Shown: positions 1 to 8,925 of the stretch, piece by piece
Layout: every line of letters starts with the position of its first letter
Position numbering within the stretch: the stretch's first letter is position 1
Assembly (NCBI GenBank): GCA_031292565.1
Contig: JARLGW010000012.1
Span: forward strand, 372,001 to 436,000
Reading direction: 5' to 3'
DNA: 64,000 bases
From: Paludibacteraceae bacterium
GTDB lineage: Bacteria; Bacteroidota; Bacteroidia; Bacteroidales; Paludibacteraceae
Translations under genes and position numbers: made by a program
The notes under the pieces: generated by a model
Databases searched by the model: none
What the model saw: only the letters and a program-made list of their open reading frames with translations
What the model was told of the DNA's origin: nothing

Positions 1-36
1 CTTTAGTTGAAGTTGTCATAATCTTTATTTTAGTTG

Positions 37-642
37 TTATTTTAATCCAAGTTGAGCTGCGTAAGTTGCATTATCCCAGAATAAGTATTCTTCAATCATT
101 ACCCCGTTTTTCCAGTGACCTACTGTACACATTGGTAATTTAAATGCTTTGCCGTTAGGTTGAATAAACTTACCGTTACCTATAGGCATTGGTTTGGTAA
201 ATGTGCCTTCAAATACCCCGATTACACTTGTCCATTCGCCATTAGCAGAACCGAAACGTACGGGGTGAACTTTAACCCGGGTGTCGGGAGCGTAAACAAA
301 CATTGCTTTCATATCCTCAATGTGTCGGTCAAGACCCACGGTAGAATGTCCGTCAGGCCAATTTACTTTGATGTCTTTGTCGTGGCTTTCGTGCATCCTA
401 ACCCATTCCTGATTGCTGAATACGGTGTAGTCCAAGGTATCAAAAGTGATTAAGTTTTTTTCCAGTGTTGCAGTGCCGGCTTCGTACGTTTTCAATATCT
501 TCTGCAAGGAATCTATTTTTGACTGCATTTCTTTTGAATACTGTTTCTTGCCGGAAGCACTGGCTCCGGTTGTAATTGTTACCAATAGTAGTGAGGTTAC
601 TAATACCTTCGTGAGTAATGTTGTTGCTTTCATAATTTTCAT
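37..642 (-). CDS. Secreted NTF2/SnoaL-like protein
   Basis: This 201-residue protein begins with a signal peptide (charged start, hydrophobic stretch to about residue 28, then ASASG). The rest looks like a single NTF2/SnoaL-type cone domain, a small fold used for ligand binding or minor enzymes. The family call rests on the pattern of aromatic-rich strands ending in EEYLFWDNATYAAQLGL, which is typical of SnoaL-like ester cyclase relatives. No catalytic residue can be assigned. It lies downstream of the AraC regulator in the same direction, with 164 bases between them, so it could be a target of that regulator. The substrate is unknown. Confidence 0.7.
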   Translation of the reverse strand: MKIMKATTLLTKVLVTSLLLVTITTGASASGKKQYSKEMQSKIDSLQKILKTYEAGTATLEKNLITFDTLDYTVFSNQEWVRMHESHDKDIKVNWPDGHSTVGLDRHIEDMKAMFVYAPDTRVKVHPVRFGSANGEWTSVIGVFEGTFTKPMPIGNGKFIQPNGKAFKLPMCTVGHWKNGVMIEEYLFWDNATYAAQLGLK

Positions 643-806
643 AATTTTTAAATAGTTATATAATCTTTGTTTTTACAAAGTTTTATATAAAACTATAACC
701 GACAGAATGGTTAAATGTTTATATAGTCTTTGTTTATTTGTTTGATACAAAGATATAAACCATAGCAAAGCAGGTGGTAACAGTAATCGGAAAAGGAGTG
801 GTACTT

Positions 807-1628
807 TTAGGAAATGATGGATTGGCTCATTTCGCGGAATTGGGACGGGGTGATGCTCATTTTGTTGTGAAACACACGGGTGAAGTAGGATTTTTCGTTA
901 TATCCCAGTTCGAATCCAATTTCGGATACCGATTTATTGGTGTGCAGCAACAGGCGTTTGGCTTCAATCAGTTTACGGGTTTCTATGATTTCGGATACGC
1001 TTTTTTGAAAGTTATTTTTACTTATAATGTTTAGATTCCGTTCGGACATATTCATTTTCTCGGCATAGAACGAAACGCCTTCATTTTGCTTGAAGTTTTC
1101 TTCCAAAATTTTCAGAAAACGGTTGAAGGTCTCTATTTGCGAAGCTCTTGCCACCGTTTCCACGGGCATATTATTTTTTCGTTCGGCTTCAATCATGGAT
1201 ATTAAGCCGGACAGCAAGTTACGCAGAGAGGCATAATCCACGGGTTCATGTTTATACCCGTCCTCAATTAGTTTGCACAGGTTGCTGTATTGGTTAATAC
1301 AGGAGGCGGACGACAATGGAATATTGGTGGAGGTGAAAAAATTGGAATAAAAACTTAGTTTGGAGTCGGGCATAAATTCAGGTTTGTAGTTGATAACCCA
1401 GCCTCTCAAATCTTCATGTGGAATAAGCTTGTGCATTTTTCCCATAGATATATAGCAAAAGAATGGAGCGTTAGCTTTTTCCTGCTCAAAATCGATAAAA
1501 TGCACTAACGATCCTCGTGTAACAATAATGAGTTCTTCAAAATCGTGGAGGTGAGCCTCGTAGTCCCGTGCTCTTATGTCCTTTACAAGATCTTCTGTTA
1601 ATTCAAATATGTGAAACAATTTATCCAT
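807..1628 (-). CDS. AraC-family transcriptional regulator
   Basis: The N-terminal half looks like a cupin-type sensor (EELIIVTRGSLVHFID). The C-terminal 100 residues are a double helix-turn-helix with the AraC signature (SVSEIGFELGYNEKSYFTRVFHNKMSITPSQFR). The track ORF starts at 1682, but I choose the ATG at 1628 (MDKLFHIFELTEDLV) because the extra 18 residues overlap a terminator and the promoter box. A TATCTTTG box ends only about 9 bases before this ATG, so the mRNA may be nearly leaderless. It probably controls an adjacent secreted-protein gene; the effector cannot be read from sequence. Confidence 0.9.
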   Translation of the reverse strand: MDKLFHIFELTEDLVKDIRARDYEAHLHDFEELIIVTRGSLVHFIDFEQEKANAPFFCYISMGKMHKLIPHEDLRGWVINYKPEFMPDSKLSFYSNFFTSTNIPLSSASCINQYSNLCKLIEDGYKHEPVDYASLRNLLSGLISMIEAERKNNMPVETVARASQIETFNRFLKILEENFKQNEGVSFYAEKMNMSERNLNIISKNNFQKSVSEIIETRKLIEAKRLLLHTNKSVSEIGFELGYNEKSYFTRVFHNKMSITPSQFREMSQSIIS

Positions 1629-1636
1629 GAATACTA

Positions 1637-1644
1637 CAAAGATA
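1637..1644 (-). promoter_or_regulatory. -7 box of the araC-like gene
   Basis: On the minus strand this reads TATCTTTG, matching the Bacteroidota TAnnTTTG element. It ends about 9 bases before the chosen ATG. No good TTTG box is seen at the expected upstream spacing. Confidence 0.45.
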
Positions 1645-1667
1645 GAAATATTTTGATTGGAAGAAGA

Positions 1668-1696
1668 ACAAAAAAGCCTCACAATAGGTGAGGCTT
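1668..1696 (-). terminator. Rho-independent terminator after the 202-aa secreted gene
   Basis: Nine-base perfect arms (AAGCCTCAC / GTGAGGCTT) are followed on the minus strand by a run of six T. It lies between the stop of the upstream minus-strand gene and the AraC start, so it separates the two transcription units. Confidence 0.8.
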
Positions 1697-1724
1697 GATT
1701 TTGTATTTATTGTTGCCGGAAAAA

Positions 1725-2333
1725 TTATTTTCCGTAAGCTTTAATGTCGTGAATGCGGAAGTTCTGCAATGCAGGGCCTTCTTTGGTGGCACCCATGGTA
1801 GGAGCAAATTTCAACGATACGTTGCTTTCGTTAATGGTAATGGTGTTGGTAAATCCGTATTGAGCATCAGCTCCTTCTGATTTGTTACCGATGTATTCGC
1901 CCACCTTTACCCAGTCGCCACCTTTTACTGATTTGTATAAAGCAAATCCACGTCCGTCGCCTGCAGCAGAAGCACTAACATCAATGGTTGAGATGTAAGC
2001 TTGTTCGCTAATAACCAATGAGCCGTCTTTTTTTGCCACTTCAACATAGCCGTTACTTACACCTGCTTTAGCCGGAGTCTTTTTTGTTTCACAGGTTGGA
2101 GTTACAGCAGCTTTGGTGAATTCAAATTTTACGTTATTTCCTTTATACGTTTTATCTACGGAGAAAGAGGCCTTGGAATCAATCTTTTTATAGTTGCAAA
2201 GGGTGTCGTTTTTCCATCCTTGCTCTTTAAATGATTGAAAATTTTCGTCGATAATGACAGGCCCTTGTGCAGCAAAAACGCTCAAACCAAAAGCGATAAA
2301 TGCAGTGCTGAATAGTACTTTAAGTGCTTTCAT
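1725..2333 (-). CDS. Secreted hypothetical protein
   Basis: The 202 residues start with a clear signal peptide (MKALKVLFSTAFIAFGLSVFAAQG). The mature part resembles a beta-sandwich: many short strands, few Cys, and a closing LQNFRIHDIKAYGK typical of jelly-roll or carbohydrate-binding-like extracellular domains. I cannot name a family. There is no lipobox and no obvious T9SS C-terminal sorting domain, so the product is probably periplasmic or exported. It is transcribed alone, with a TACATTTG box about 40 bases upstream and its own terminator. Confidence 0.7.
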   Translation of the reverse strand: MKALKVLFSTAFIAFGLSVFAAQGPVIIDENFQSFKEQGWKNDTLCNYKKIDSKASFSVDKTYKGNNVKFEFTKAAVTPTCETKKTPAKAGVSNGYVEVAKKDGSLVISEQAYISTIDVSASAAGDGRGFALYKSVKGGDWVKVGEYIGNKSEGADAQYGFTNTITINESNVSLKFAPTMGATKEGPALQNFRIHDIKAYGK

Positions 2334-2418
2334 AAAAATTTTAGGTTAAAAGTTAATAATTATTTCAGCAACAAATGTACAATAGTTGAGCCAAACTCTA
2401 AATTTTTTCACACAAAAA

Positions 2419-2955
2419 TTAAATTCGCTTGTGTCGTTTCACTCTTTTGGAGAATTTTACCTTTCTTTCCATCCGTGACAAAATAGTCATCTCATGGAAA
2501 GATTCTTTTCTGAAAATGAGGTTCGGCATGCTTACTCCTACGGCCAATGACATAAGAATGAAGATGGCTTTCAGTCCGTTACTAACGGTATCATCAAGAG
2601 CCGTGTCAAAATTATTTCCCGTTTCGCCCGTTAGTTTTATCATACCCAACATCAGTTTGTAGGTAAATATACCCGGCACCATAGGTATTACGCCCGGAAT
2701 GGAAAAAACAAGCGGGGGCGAATGTTTACTCTTGGAGGCCACCATACTTAAAAGGCCTACAACCGAAGCTCCGATAAAACAAGCGAGAATGATATTGATA
2801 TTCAGCCCGATAGCGATATTTTTCAGGCAAACACCTGTCAATCCTAGTAGGGCGATATATATTAATGTCCGGTTAGGGACGTTAAACAGTATTCCGAAGC
2901 CTAAGGCTGCACCTGCTCCAAAAATGCTTTTTTCAACAATGACAATCCAATCCAC
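2419..2955 (-). CDS. Threonine/serine exporter, C-terminal half (ThrE-C, DUF3815)
   Basis: A small polytopic membrane protein of 178 residues with about five hydrophobic segments. The motif VFSIPGVIPMVPGIFTYK is typical of the C-terminal ThrE_2/DUF3815 domain. In actinobacteria ThrE is one protein; here, as in many Bacteroidota, the two halves are separate genes in tandem and probably form one amino-acid exporter. The start is GTG (MDWIVIVEKS), 11 bases after the stop of the N-terminal partner. The last 25 residues are very basic (RMERKVKFSKRVKRHKRI), probably a cytoplasmic tail. Confidence 0.85.
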   Translation of the reverse strand: MDWIVIVEKSIFGAGAALGFGILFNVPNRTLIYIALLGLTGVCLKNIAIGLNINIILACFIGASVVGLLSMVASKSKHSPPLVFSIPGVIPMVPGIFTYKLMLGMIKLTGETGNNFDTALDDTVSNGLKAIFILMSLAVGVSMPNLIFRKESFHEMTILSRMERKVKFSKRVKRHKRI

Positions 2956-2966
2956 ACCAATTAAGC

Positions 2967-3740
2967 TTAAAATTTATAAATAGCAATAGAACACACTAAC
3001 CCAAGGGCAATCATAAAGGCAATGATAAGCCCGTGTACTATTCGCAGCATACCGTTTAAGATATTGCCGTCGAAAAGATCTGTAAAAGAGTTTATCAAGG
3101 GTACACCGGGAATCAGGAACAGTACCGAGGTGGCAAATGCTTTCTCCAGGTCACTGTTGGGGAACAGTTTGCAGAAAGATCCGGCAAACATGGCTGCCGT
3201 AAAGGCTGCAAAGAATACACACAGGTATATGTTGAAATGTCTTTTATGTGCTTCCTGCCTTACGAAAAGGCCTATAAACGAAGCCGCGAAGCAAATACAC
3301 ATGGCTAAAGGGTTGCCCCCGGCCAATCCGCAAAACGAAGCTCCGGCCAATGCAACCAGCAATAGCAGTACCAACCGTGGGTAATGCGGAATGGAGGTGA
3401 GCCTGTCTAGCTCCTTTTCTATTTGCTCAAAAGACCATCCCTGCTCTTTTACACTCCAACTCATCCGGCTGATACCGGACACTATTTTAAAATTCACACC
3501 CTGAGGGTCGGTGCGCTTCAAGCTGCTAAACGTGTGATCGTTGTCCTTATCACTCAGACTAAGGGTAAGGGCTCTGTGTGTAATAAACAAATCAGCATCG
3601 TAACCAAAGTTATTGGCAATCCGATCTATCGTCATACGGATGCGGGCGGTGCTCGCTCCATTGCTCATCAACATAGAACCTGTACGCAACAAAATCAACC
3701 CTAGAGCTTTTATCTCTTGTTCTTGTGGTGAATCACTCAT
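2967..3740 (-). CDS. Threonine/serine exporter, N-terminal half (ThrE-N, DUF1212)
   Basis: A 257-residue protein with a soluble N-terminal part followed by about five membrane segments. The stretch GSMLMSNGASTARIRMTIDRIANNFG is the conserved helix of the DUF1212/ThrE family, and FLIPGVPLINSFTDL is the loop motif of the membrane half. It should pair with the 178-aa DUF3815 protein just downstream to export Thr/Ser or other small metabolites. The two genes are adjacent and co-directional with no terminator between them, so co-transcription is expected. Confidence 0.88.
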   Translation of the reverse strand: MSDSPQEQEIKALGLILLRTGSMLMSNGASTARIRMTIDRIANNFGYDADLFITHRALTLSLSDKDNDHTFSSLKRTDPQGVNFKIVSGISRMSWSVKEQGWSFEQIEKELDRLTSIPHYPRLVLLLLVALAGASFCGLAGGNPLAMCICFAASFIGLFVRQEAHKRHFNIYLCVFFAAFTAAMFAGSFCKLFPNSDLEKAFATSVLFLIPGVPLINSFTDLFDGNILNGMLRIVHGLIIAFMIALGLVCSIAIYKF

Positions 3741-3863
3741 AAAATACGGTAATTTTTTACAAAATTATTTTAAAGTAACGAACAACTCAAACTATAACGC
3801 TGTAATTTATTCTTTATTAGGAATTGTTTTTTTATTTCATGCTGGTTCTCTACTACATTTTCT

Positions 3864-3894
3864 TTTGATAAATAATTTATTAAGCGTAATTTTG
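3864..3894 (+). promoter_or_regulatory. Promoter of ileS
   Basis: TTTG, a 19-base spacer, then TAATTTTG: a textbook Bacteroidota sigma-ABfr promoter (TTTG-N19-TAnnTTTG). Transcription would begin around 3901, giving a leader of roughly 28 bases before the ileS ATG. Confidence 0.7.
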
Positions 3895-3928
3895 TGCGCT
3901 TAAAAAGAGAAGAATTACCAATTAAGAT

Positions 3929-6900
3929 ATGAGTAAGAAATTTGCCGAGTATCAAGGATTTAACTTATCTGAAATCAACAAGGAGATATTGAACCGTTGG
4001 GATGAGAAAGATGTGTTTCATAAAAGTGTGAAAGAACGCGAGGGTGCTCCTTCGTTTGTTTTTTATGAAGGACCTCCTTCGGCTAACGGAATGCCGGGCA
4101 TTCACCACGTGATGGCTCGCAGCATCAAAGATATTTTCTGCCGCTACAAAACCATGAAAGGCTTCAAGGTAAACCGCAAAGCCGGGTGGGACACCCACGG
4201 GCTACCCGTGGAGCTGAACGTGGAAAAATCGCTAGGCATTACCAAAGAAGATATTGGTAAAAAGATTTCGGTGGACGAATATAATGCCACTTGCCGCAAG
4301 GAGGTGATGAAGTTTACCCGCGAGTGGGAAGACCTTACCCGCAAAATGGGCTACTGGGTGGATATGAACGACCCCTACGTTACTTACGACAATAAATATA
4401 TAGAATCTCTTTGGTGGCTACTTAAACAGCTTTACAACAAGGGCTATTTATACAAAGGCTACACCATTCAACCCTATTCGCCTGCCGCCGGCACGGGCTT
4501 GAGTTCGCACGAGCTAAACCAACCCGGTTGTTATCGCGACGTGAAAGATACCACCGTGGTGGGGCAATTCAAGGTAACGGCAAACCCTAAGAATCTCTCT
4601 TTTGGTTCTGCTTGGGGCGATGTGTATTTCCTGGCTTGGACTACCACGCCTTGGACGCTGTCGTCCAACACCGCGCTGTGTGTTGGCTCTAAAATTTTGT
4701 ATGTAGCTGTTCAAACCTACAACCCATATACCTCGGAACCTATCACGGCTATTTTGGCTAAGGATTTGGTTTCGGCTCACTTCAACCCGAAGGCGGCTGA
4801 TTTGGCTTTGTCCGATTACAAGGCGGGTGATAAACTCATCCCCTTTAAAATTGTAGCCGAATACAAGGGCTCTGACTTGGTGGGCATGGAATACGAGCAA
4901 CTTATCCCATGGATGAATCCCGGCGAGGGTGCATTCCGTGTTATCCCCGGCGATTATGTTACTACCGAGGATGGTACGGGTATTGTGCATATTGCACCTA
5001 CTTTTGGTGCGGATGATGCTCGTGTGGCTAAAGCTGCCGGAGTGCCACCGTTGCAATTGGTGGATAAGGTGGGTAACCTTCGCCCTGCCGTGGACTTAAC
5101 GGGTAAATATTACCTGCTTGAGGACTTGGACGCGAGTTATGTAAAAGCGAATGTAAATGTAGCCTTGTACAAGGAATATGCAGGCCGTTTCGTGAAAAAC
5201 GATTACGACCCAAAACTGACCGAAAAAGACGTTACGCTGGATATTGACATCTGCGTGATGCTAAAGCAACAGAACCGGGCGTTCAAAATAGAAAAGCATA
5301 CACATACCTATCCACACTGCTGGCGCACGGACAAACCCGTGTTATATTATCCGTTGGATAGCTGGTTTATCCGTTCCACTGCTGCGCGTGATAAGATGAT
5401 AGAACTGAACAACACCATCAACTGGAAACCTGCTTCCACCGGAACAGGCCGCTTTGGCAAATGGCTGGAGAACCTGAACGACTGGAACCTGTCGCGCTCC
5501 CGCTACTGGGGAACGCCGCTTCCTATCTGGCGAAGCGAGGATGGAGCAGAGGAACTCTGTGTCGGTTCGATGGAAGAGCTGATGGCTGAAATAGAAAAAT
5601 CGGTTGCAGCCGGATTTATGAAAGAGAATCCGTATAAGAAATTCAAGGTGGGCGATTATTCAAAAGAAAATTATGCCCCCGAAAATATAGACCTTCACCG
5701 TCCGTATGTGGATGGAATTATTTTGGTATCGGCTAGTGGTAAACCCATGAAACGTGAATTGGATTTGATCGACGTTTGGTTCGACTCCGGTTCCATGCCG
5801 TATGCCCAATTACACTATCCGTTTGAGAACAAAGAAAAACTGGATAGTGGGGCTAACTTCCCCGCCGACTTCATTTCCGAAGGGGTGGATCAAACCCGTG
5901 GCTGGTTCTTTACCCTGCATGCTATTAGCACGATGATAAAGGGAAGCGTGGCGTTTAAGAATGTTATCTCTACCGGATTGGTGTTGGATAAAAACGGCAA
6001 CAAGATGTCCAAACGCTTGGGCAATGGTGTTGATCCGTTTGGCTCCATCGAGAAATATGGTTCCGACCCTTTGCGCTGGTATATGATAACCAATGCATCG
6101 CCTTGGGACAATTTGAAATTTGATGTGGAAGGAATTGAAGAAGTGCGTCGTAAGTTCTTCGGCACATTGTATAATACCTATTCTTTCTTCTCACTTTACG
6201 CGAATGTGGATAAATTCGATTTTTCGCAAGCCGAAGTGCCGGTAGAAAAACGCCCTGAAATAGACCGTTGGATTATTTCCTTACTGAATACGCTTACCAG
6301 AGATGTGGATGCTGCGTATGCCGACTACGAACCTACGCGTGCAGGTCGTGCCATTTCCAATTTTGTAAATGATAATTTGAGTAACTGGTACGTGCGCCTC
6401 AACCGTAAACGTTTTTGGGGTGGCGATGTGGATGAAGATAAACTGGCAGCTTACCAAACGCTTTATACTTGCTTGGAAACGGTGTCGCGCTTGATGGCTC
6501 CTATCGCTCCATTCTATGCCGATAAGTTGTTCCTCGATTTGAACGCGGTTACAGGTAAAGACAAAAGCGAATCCGTCCATTTAGCCCTGTTCCCTGTTTG
6601 CAACGACAGCTTGGTGGACAAGGCGTTGGAAGAACGGATGCAATTGGCACAAGACATTTCGTCTATGACCCTTGCATTGCGTAAAAAGGTAAGCATCAAA
6701 GTGCGTCAGCCACTGCAAACCATTATGATTCCTGTGCTGGAAGCTAAACAACAGGAATATATAAATAAGGTAAAAGACATTATTCTAAGCGAGGTAAATG
6801 TAAAAGAGATCAACTTCGTGGACGATTCCGCCGGCATATTGGTAAAACGTATTAAACCCGATTTCAAGAAATTGGGGCCTAAATGCGGAAAGAATATGAA

Positions 6901-7363
6901 GCAGGTGGCTGCCGAAATTCAGGCTTTCACCCAGGAAAACATTGCCAGCTTTGAGAAAAACGGAACTTATACATTCAATATCAACGGTGAAAGTATCGAA
7001 ATAGCGGTGGACGACGTGGAAATCATGTCAGAAGATATTCCAGGCTGGTTGGTAACCAACAACGGCTACCTCACTATCGCCCTGGATATAACCATCACCC
7101 TCGAACTGCAAAAAGAAGGCTTGGCACGTGAGTTGGTTAACCGGATTCAGAACCTACGTAAATCCAGCGGATTTGAAATCACCGATCGTATTACGGTGCA
7201 AGTAAAACGCTCGGCAGAGATGGATGAGGCCATTACCGATTTCGGTTCGTATATAGCATCACAGGTGTTGGCCAACGAAATTCAGTTGGTGGATACTATT
7301 GATAATCCCACGGAATTAGACTTCGAGGATTTTGTAGTTCATTTATTTGTGAAGAAGGTGTAA
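3929..7363 (+). CDS. ileS: Isoleucine--tRNA ligase
   Basis: This enzyme charges tRNA-Ile with isoleucine. At 1144 residues it matches the long form seen in Bacteroidota. The class I signature appears as GPPSANGMPGIHH (HIGH region, about residue 50), the editing domain has TTTPWTLSSNTAL, the WFDSGSMP block precedes the catalytic core, and KMSKRLGN is the KMSKS loop. The C-terminal anticodon-binding region and extra domain (LARELVNRIQNLRKSSGF) are intact. No terminal zinc-binding cysteine cluster stands out, as expected for this subgroup. It is monocistronic or heads a unit with the DksA-like gene 142 bases downstream. Confidence 0.98.
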   Translation: MSKKFAEYQGFNLSEINKEILNRWDEKDVFHKSVKEREGAPSFVFYEGPPSANGMPGIHHVMARSIKDIFCRYKTMKGFKVNRKAGWDTHGLPVELNVEKSLGITKEDIGKKISVDEYNATCRKEVMKFTREWEDLTRKMGYWVDMNDPYVTYDNKYIESLWWLLKQLYNKGYLYKGYTIQPYSPAAGTGLSSHELNQPGCYRDVKDTTVVGQFKVTANPKNLSFGSAWGDVYFLAWTTTPWTLSSNTALCVGSKILYVAVQTYNPYTSEPITAILAKDLVSAHFNPKAADLALSDYKAGDKLIPFKIVAEYKGSDLVGMEYEQLIPWMNPGEGAFRVIPGDYVTTEDGTGIVHIAPTFGADDARVAKAAGVPPLQLVDKVGNLRPAVDLTGKYYLLEDLDASYVKANVNVALYKEYAGRFVKNDYDPKLTEKDVTLDIDICVMLKQQNRAFKIEKHTHTYPHCWRTDKPVLYYPLDSWFIRSTAARDKMIELNNTINWKPASTGTGRFGKWLENLNDWNLSRSRYWGTPLPIWRSEDGAEELCVGSMEELMAEIEKSVAAGFMKENPYKKFKVGDYSKENYAPENIDLHRPYVDGIILVSASGKPMKRELDLIDVWFDSGSMPYAQLHYPFENKEKLDSGANFPADFISEGVDQTRGWFFTLHAISTMIKGSVAFKNVISTGLVLDKNGNKMSKRLGNGVDPFGSIEKYGSDPLRWYMITNASPWDNLKFDVEGIEEVRRKFFGTLYNTYSFFSLYANVDKFDFSQAEVPVEKRPEIDRWIISLLNTLTRDVDAAYADYEPTRAGRAISNFVNDNLSNWYVRLNRKRFWGGDVDEDKLAAYQTLYTCLETVSRLMAPIAPFYADKLFLDLNAVTGKDKSESVHLALFPVCNDSLVDKALEERMQLAQDISSMTLALRKKVSIKVRQPLQTIMIPVLEAKQQEYINKVKDIILSEVNVKEINFVDDSAGILVKRIKPDFKKLGPKCGKNMKQVAAEIQAFTQENIASFEKNGTYTFNINGESIEIAVDDVEIMSEDIPGWLVTNNGYLTIALDITITLELQKEGLARELVNRIQNLRKSSGFEITDRITVQVKRSAEMDEAITDFGSYIASQVLANEIQLVDTIDNPTELDFEDFVVHLFVKKV

Positions 7364-7505
7364 ACTTTTCAGCGTAAAAAGTGTTTGTTTCATTGACAAG
7401 TATTATTTATAAACAAGTTTTTATACTTTATAAAAAATAGATTATATTCGCACACTCTAAATGAGTAAGATGGTACGAATTTATTTACATTAAAACACAA
7501 CAGCT

Positions 7506-7886
7506 ATGGCAGAAAAAATGAGATACACAGATGCTGAATTGGAAGAATTCAAGGCCATTATTTTAGACAAGCTTAAAATAGCGAATAGCGATTACGAATT
7601 GCTTAAAGCTACGCTAACCAATATGGATGGTAATGATACGGCAGATACTTCGCCCACGTTTAAAGTGTTGGAAGAAGGAGCGGCAACGTTAAGTAAAGAA
7701 GAAGCTGGCCGTTTAGCCCAACGTCAGATGAAGTTTATACAACATCTGCAAGCTGCTTTAGTGCGCATTGAGAATAAAACCTATGGAATTTGTCGTGAAA
7801 CCGGAAAATTGATTCCCGCCGAACGATTAAGAGCCGTACCTCATGCTACATTAAGCATTGAAGCAAAAGGTGCAGGCGTAAAGTAA
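7506..7886 (+). CDS. DksA/TraR-family regulator with degenerate zinc finger
   Basis: A 126-residue coiled-coil protein ending in the DksA-type tail YGICRETGKLIPAERLRAVPHATLSIEAK. DksA-like proteins enter the RNA polymerase secondary channel and modulate promoters with ppGpp. Only one of the four classic zinc-finger cysteines is present, a cysteine-poor form common in Bacteroidota, so zinc binding is unlikely. The helical stretch at residues 8-90 would form the hairpin. A strong terminator follows, so it is transcriptionally separated from lspA. Confidence 0.85.
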   Translation: MAEKMRYTDAELEEFKAIILDKLKIANSDYELLKATLTNMDGNDTADTSPTFKVLEEGAATLSKEEAGRLAQRQMKFIQHLQAALVRIENKTYGICRETGKLIPAERLRAVPHATLSIEAKGAGVK

Positions 7887-7910
7887 ATAACAAAACATAT
7901 TGCATATTTA

Positions 7911-7949
7911 TTCGACAACCAGGCGATGTGCTCGGTTGTCGAATTTTTT
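7911..7949 (+). terminator. Terminator of the dksA-like gene
   Basis: Perfect ten-base arms TTCGACAACC / GGTTGTCGAA with a 13-base loop, followed by six T. It covers the ATG the ORF track gives for lspA (7926), which argues for the later lspA start. Confidence 0.9.
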
Positions 7950-7967
7950 ATAATTAAAAATCTCTTT

Positions 7968-8585
7968 ATGTCGTCAAAGAATAAAACGATAGGACTTGTA
8001 GCTATAGTAATAGGTGTATTAATTATAGATCAAGCCTTGAAGATATGGGTTAAAACACATTTTGCTCTTGGCGAAAGCGTTTCCGTTACCGGTTGGTTTC
8101 AGCTCTTGTTTGTTGAAAATCCGGGCATGGCTTTCGGGATGGAGGTTGTAGGTAAATTATTCCTCACCCTTTTTCGTATCGTGGCCTCGGGAGCCATTAT
8201 TTACTATTTGACAAAGCTCATCAAGCAGCAATACCAATTTGGCTTTGTCGCTTGCATCGGCCTTATACTGGCAGGTGCCGTGGGCAATTTGATCGACAGT
8301 ATTTTTTACGGTCGCATCTTTTCGCACAGTTACGGGCAGCTTGCCACGCTTTTCCCCCACGGTGGAGGCTATGCCCCCTATTTCTACGGTAAAGTGGTGG
8401 ATATGTTTTACTTCCCGCTGATAAAAGACGGCATGGGTGAAACAATCTTTTTTAAGCCGGTATTTAATTTTGCCGATTCGGCTGTTACGGTGGGGGTTGC
8501 TTTAGTGCTTATATTTTATCGTAAAGAACTAAATAAAAGCTTGGAATCGAAATCTAAAAAGAATAATGAAAATGAAAAAGCATAA
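7968..8585 (+). CDS. lspA: Lipoprotein signal peptidase (signal peptidase II)
   Basis: This inner-membrane aspartic protease removes signal peptides from prolipoproteins. Visible motifs are the first membrane helix, ENPGMAFGM, GAVGNLIDSIFYGRI with the first catalytic Asp, and FNFADSAVTVGVALV with the second. I start at 7968 (MSSKNKTIG, 205 residues) because the earlier ATG lies inside the terminator hairpin. A loop of about 40 residues between the two catalytic motifs (FSHSYGQLATLFPHGGGYAPYF) is longer than in E. coli and typical of Bacteroidota. It overlaps the next gene by 14 bases. Confidence 0.96.
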   Translation: MSSKNKTIGLVAIVIGVLIIDQALKIWVKTHFALGESVSVTGWFQLLFVENPGMAFGMEVVGKLFLTLFRIVASGAIIYYLTKLIKQQYQFGFVACIGLILAGAVGNLIDSIFYGRIFSHSYGQLATLFPHGGGYAPYFYGKVVDMFYFPLIKDGMGETIFFKPVFNFADSAVTVGVALVLIFYRKELNKSLESKSKKNNENEKA

Positions 8586-8925
8586 TATAGGTATCGTATT
8601 TTTGTTAGGATTACTTATTTCTCTCACCGCGTTATCCTGTAAAAAATCTTCTCAGCCCAAGGATGTATTGCCCGAAGAAAAAATGACATCGGTAATGATC
8701 GATTTATATTTGTTCGATGGCAGTGCCAGTGTAAAGCAAATACCTGTGGGCGATTCCACACGGATACCTTATTATAATGCCATCTTGAAAAAACATGGCA
8801 TCACGTTGGCTCAATACGACAGCTCAATGGTATGGTATGCAAAGCATACGCCTATCCTTCAAAAAATGCATCAACGGGTGGTGGATAGCCTCACGGCTAG
8901 AAGCATGAAACTGGAAAAGAAGTAA
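8572..8925 (+). CDS. DUF4296 lipoprotein
   Basis: A lipoprotein of about 117 residues with a clear lipobox (LLISLTALSC followed by KK). The mature part is a short helical domain (DVLPEEKMTSVMIDLYLFDGSA ... YNAILKKHGITLAQYDSSMVWYAKH), matching the DUF4296 pattern of Bacteroidota. Function is unknown. It overlaps the end of lspA, whose product would process it, and its stop overlaps the next start in a TAATG, so the three genes are translationally coupled. An ATG six bases upstream (8566) is an equally possible start. Confidence 0.85.
   Translation: MKKHNIGIVFLLGLLISLTALSCKKSSQPKDVLPEEKMTSVMIDLYLFDGSASVKQIPVGDSTRIPYYNAILKKHGITLAQYDSSMVWYAKHTPILQKMHQRVVDSLTARSMKLEKK

Noticed and set aside
3770-3955. 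Minus-strand 61-aa ORF overlapping the ileS promoter
   Set aside because: It overlaps the ileS promoter and start, has low-complexity composition, and has no family resemblance.
7926-7967. Upstream ATG for lspA given in the ORF track
   Set aside because: It lies inside the loop of the dksA-like terminator hairpin; the ATG at 7968 fits the protein family.
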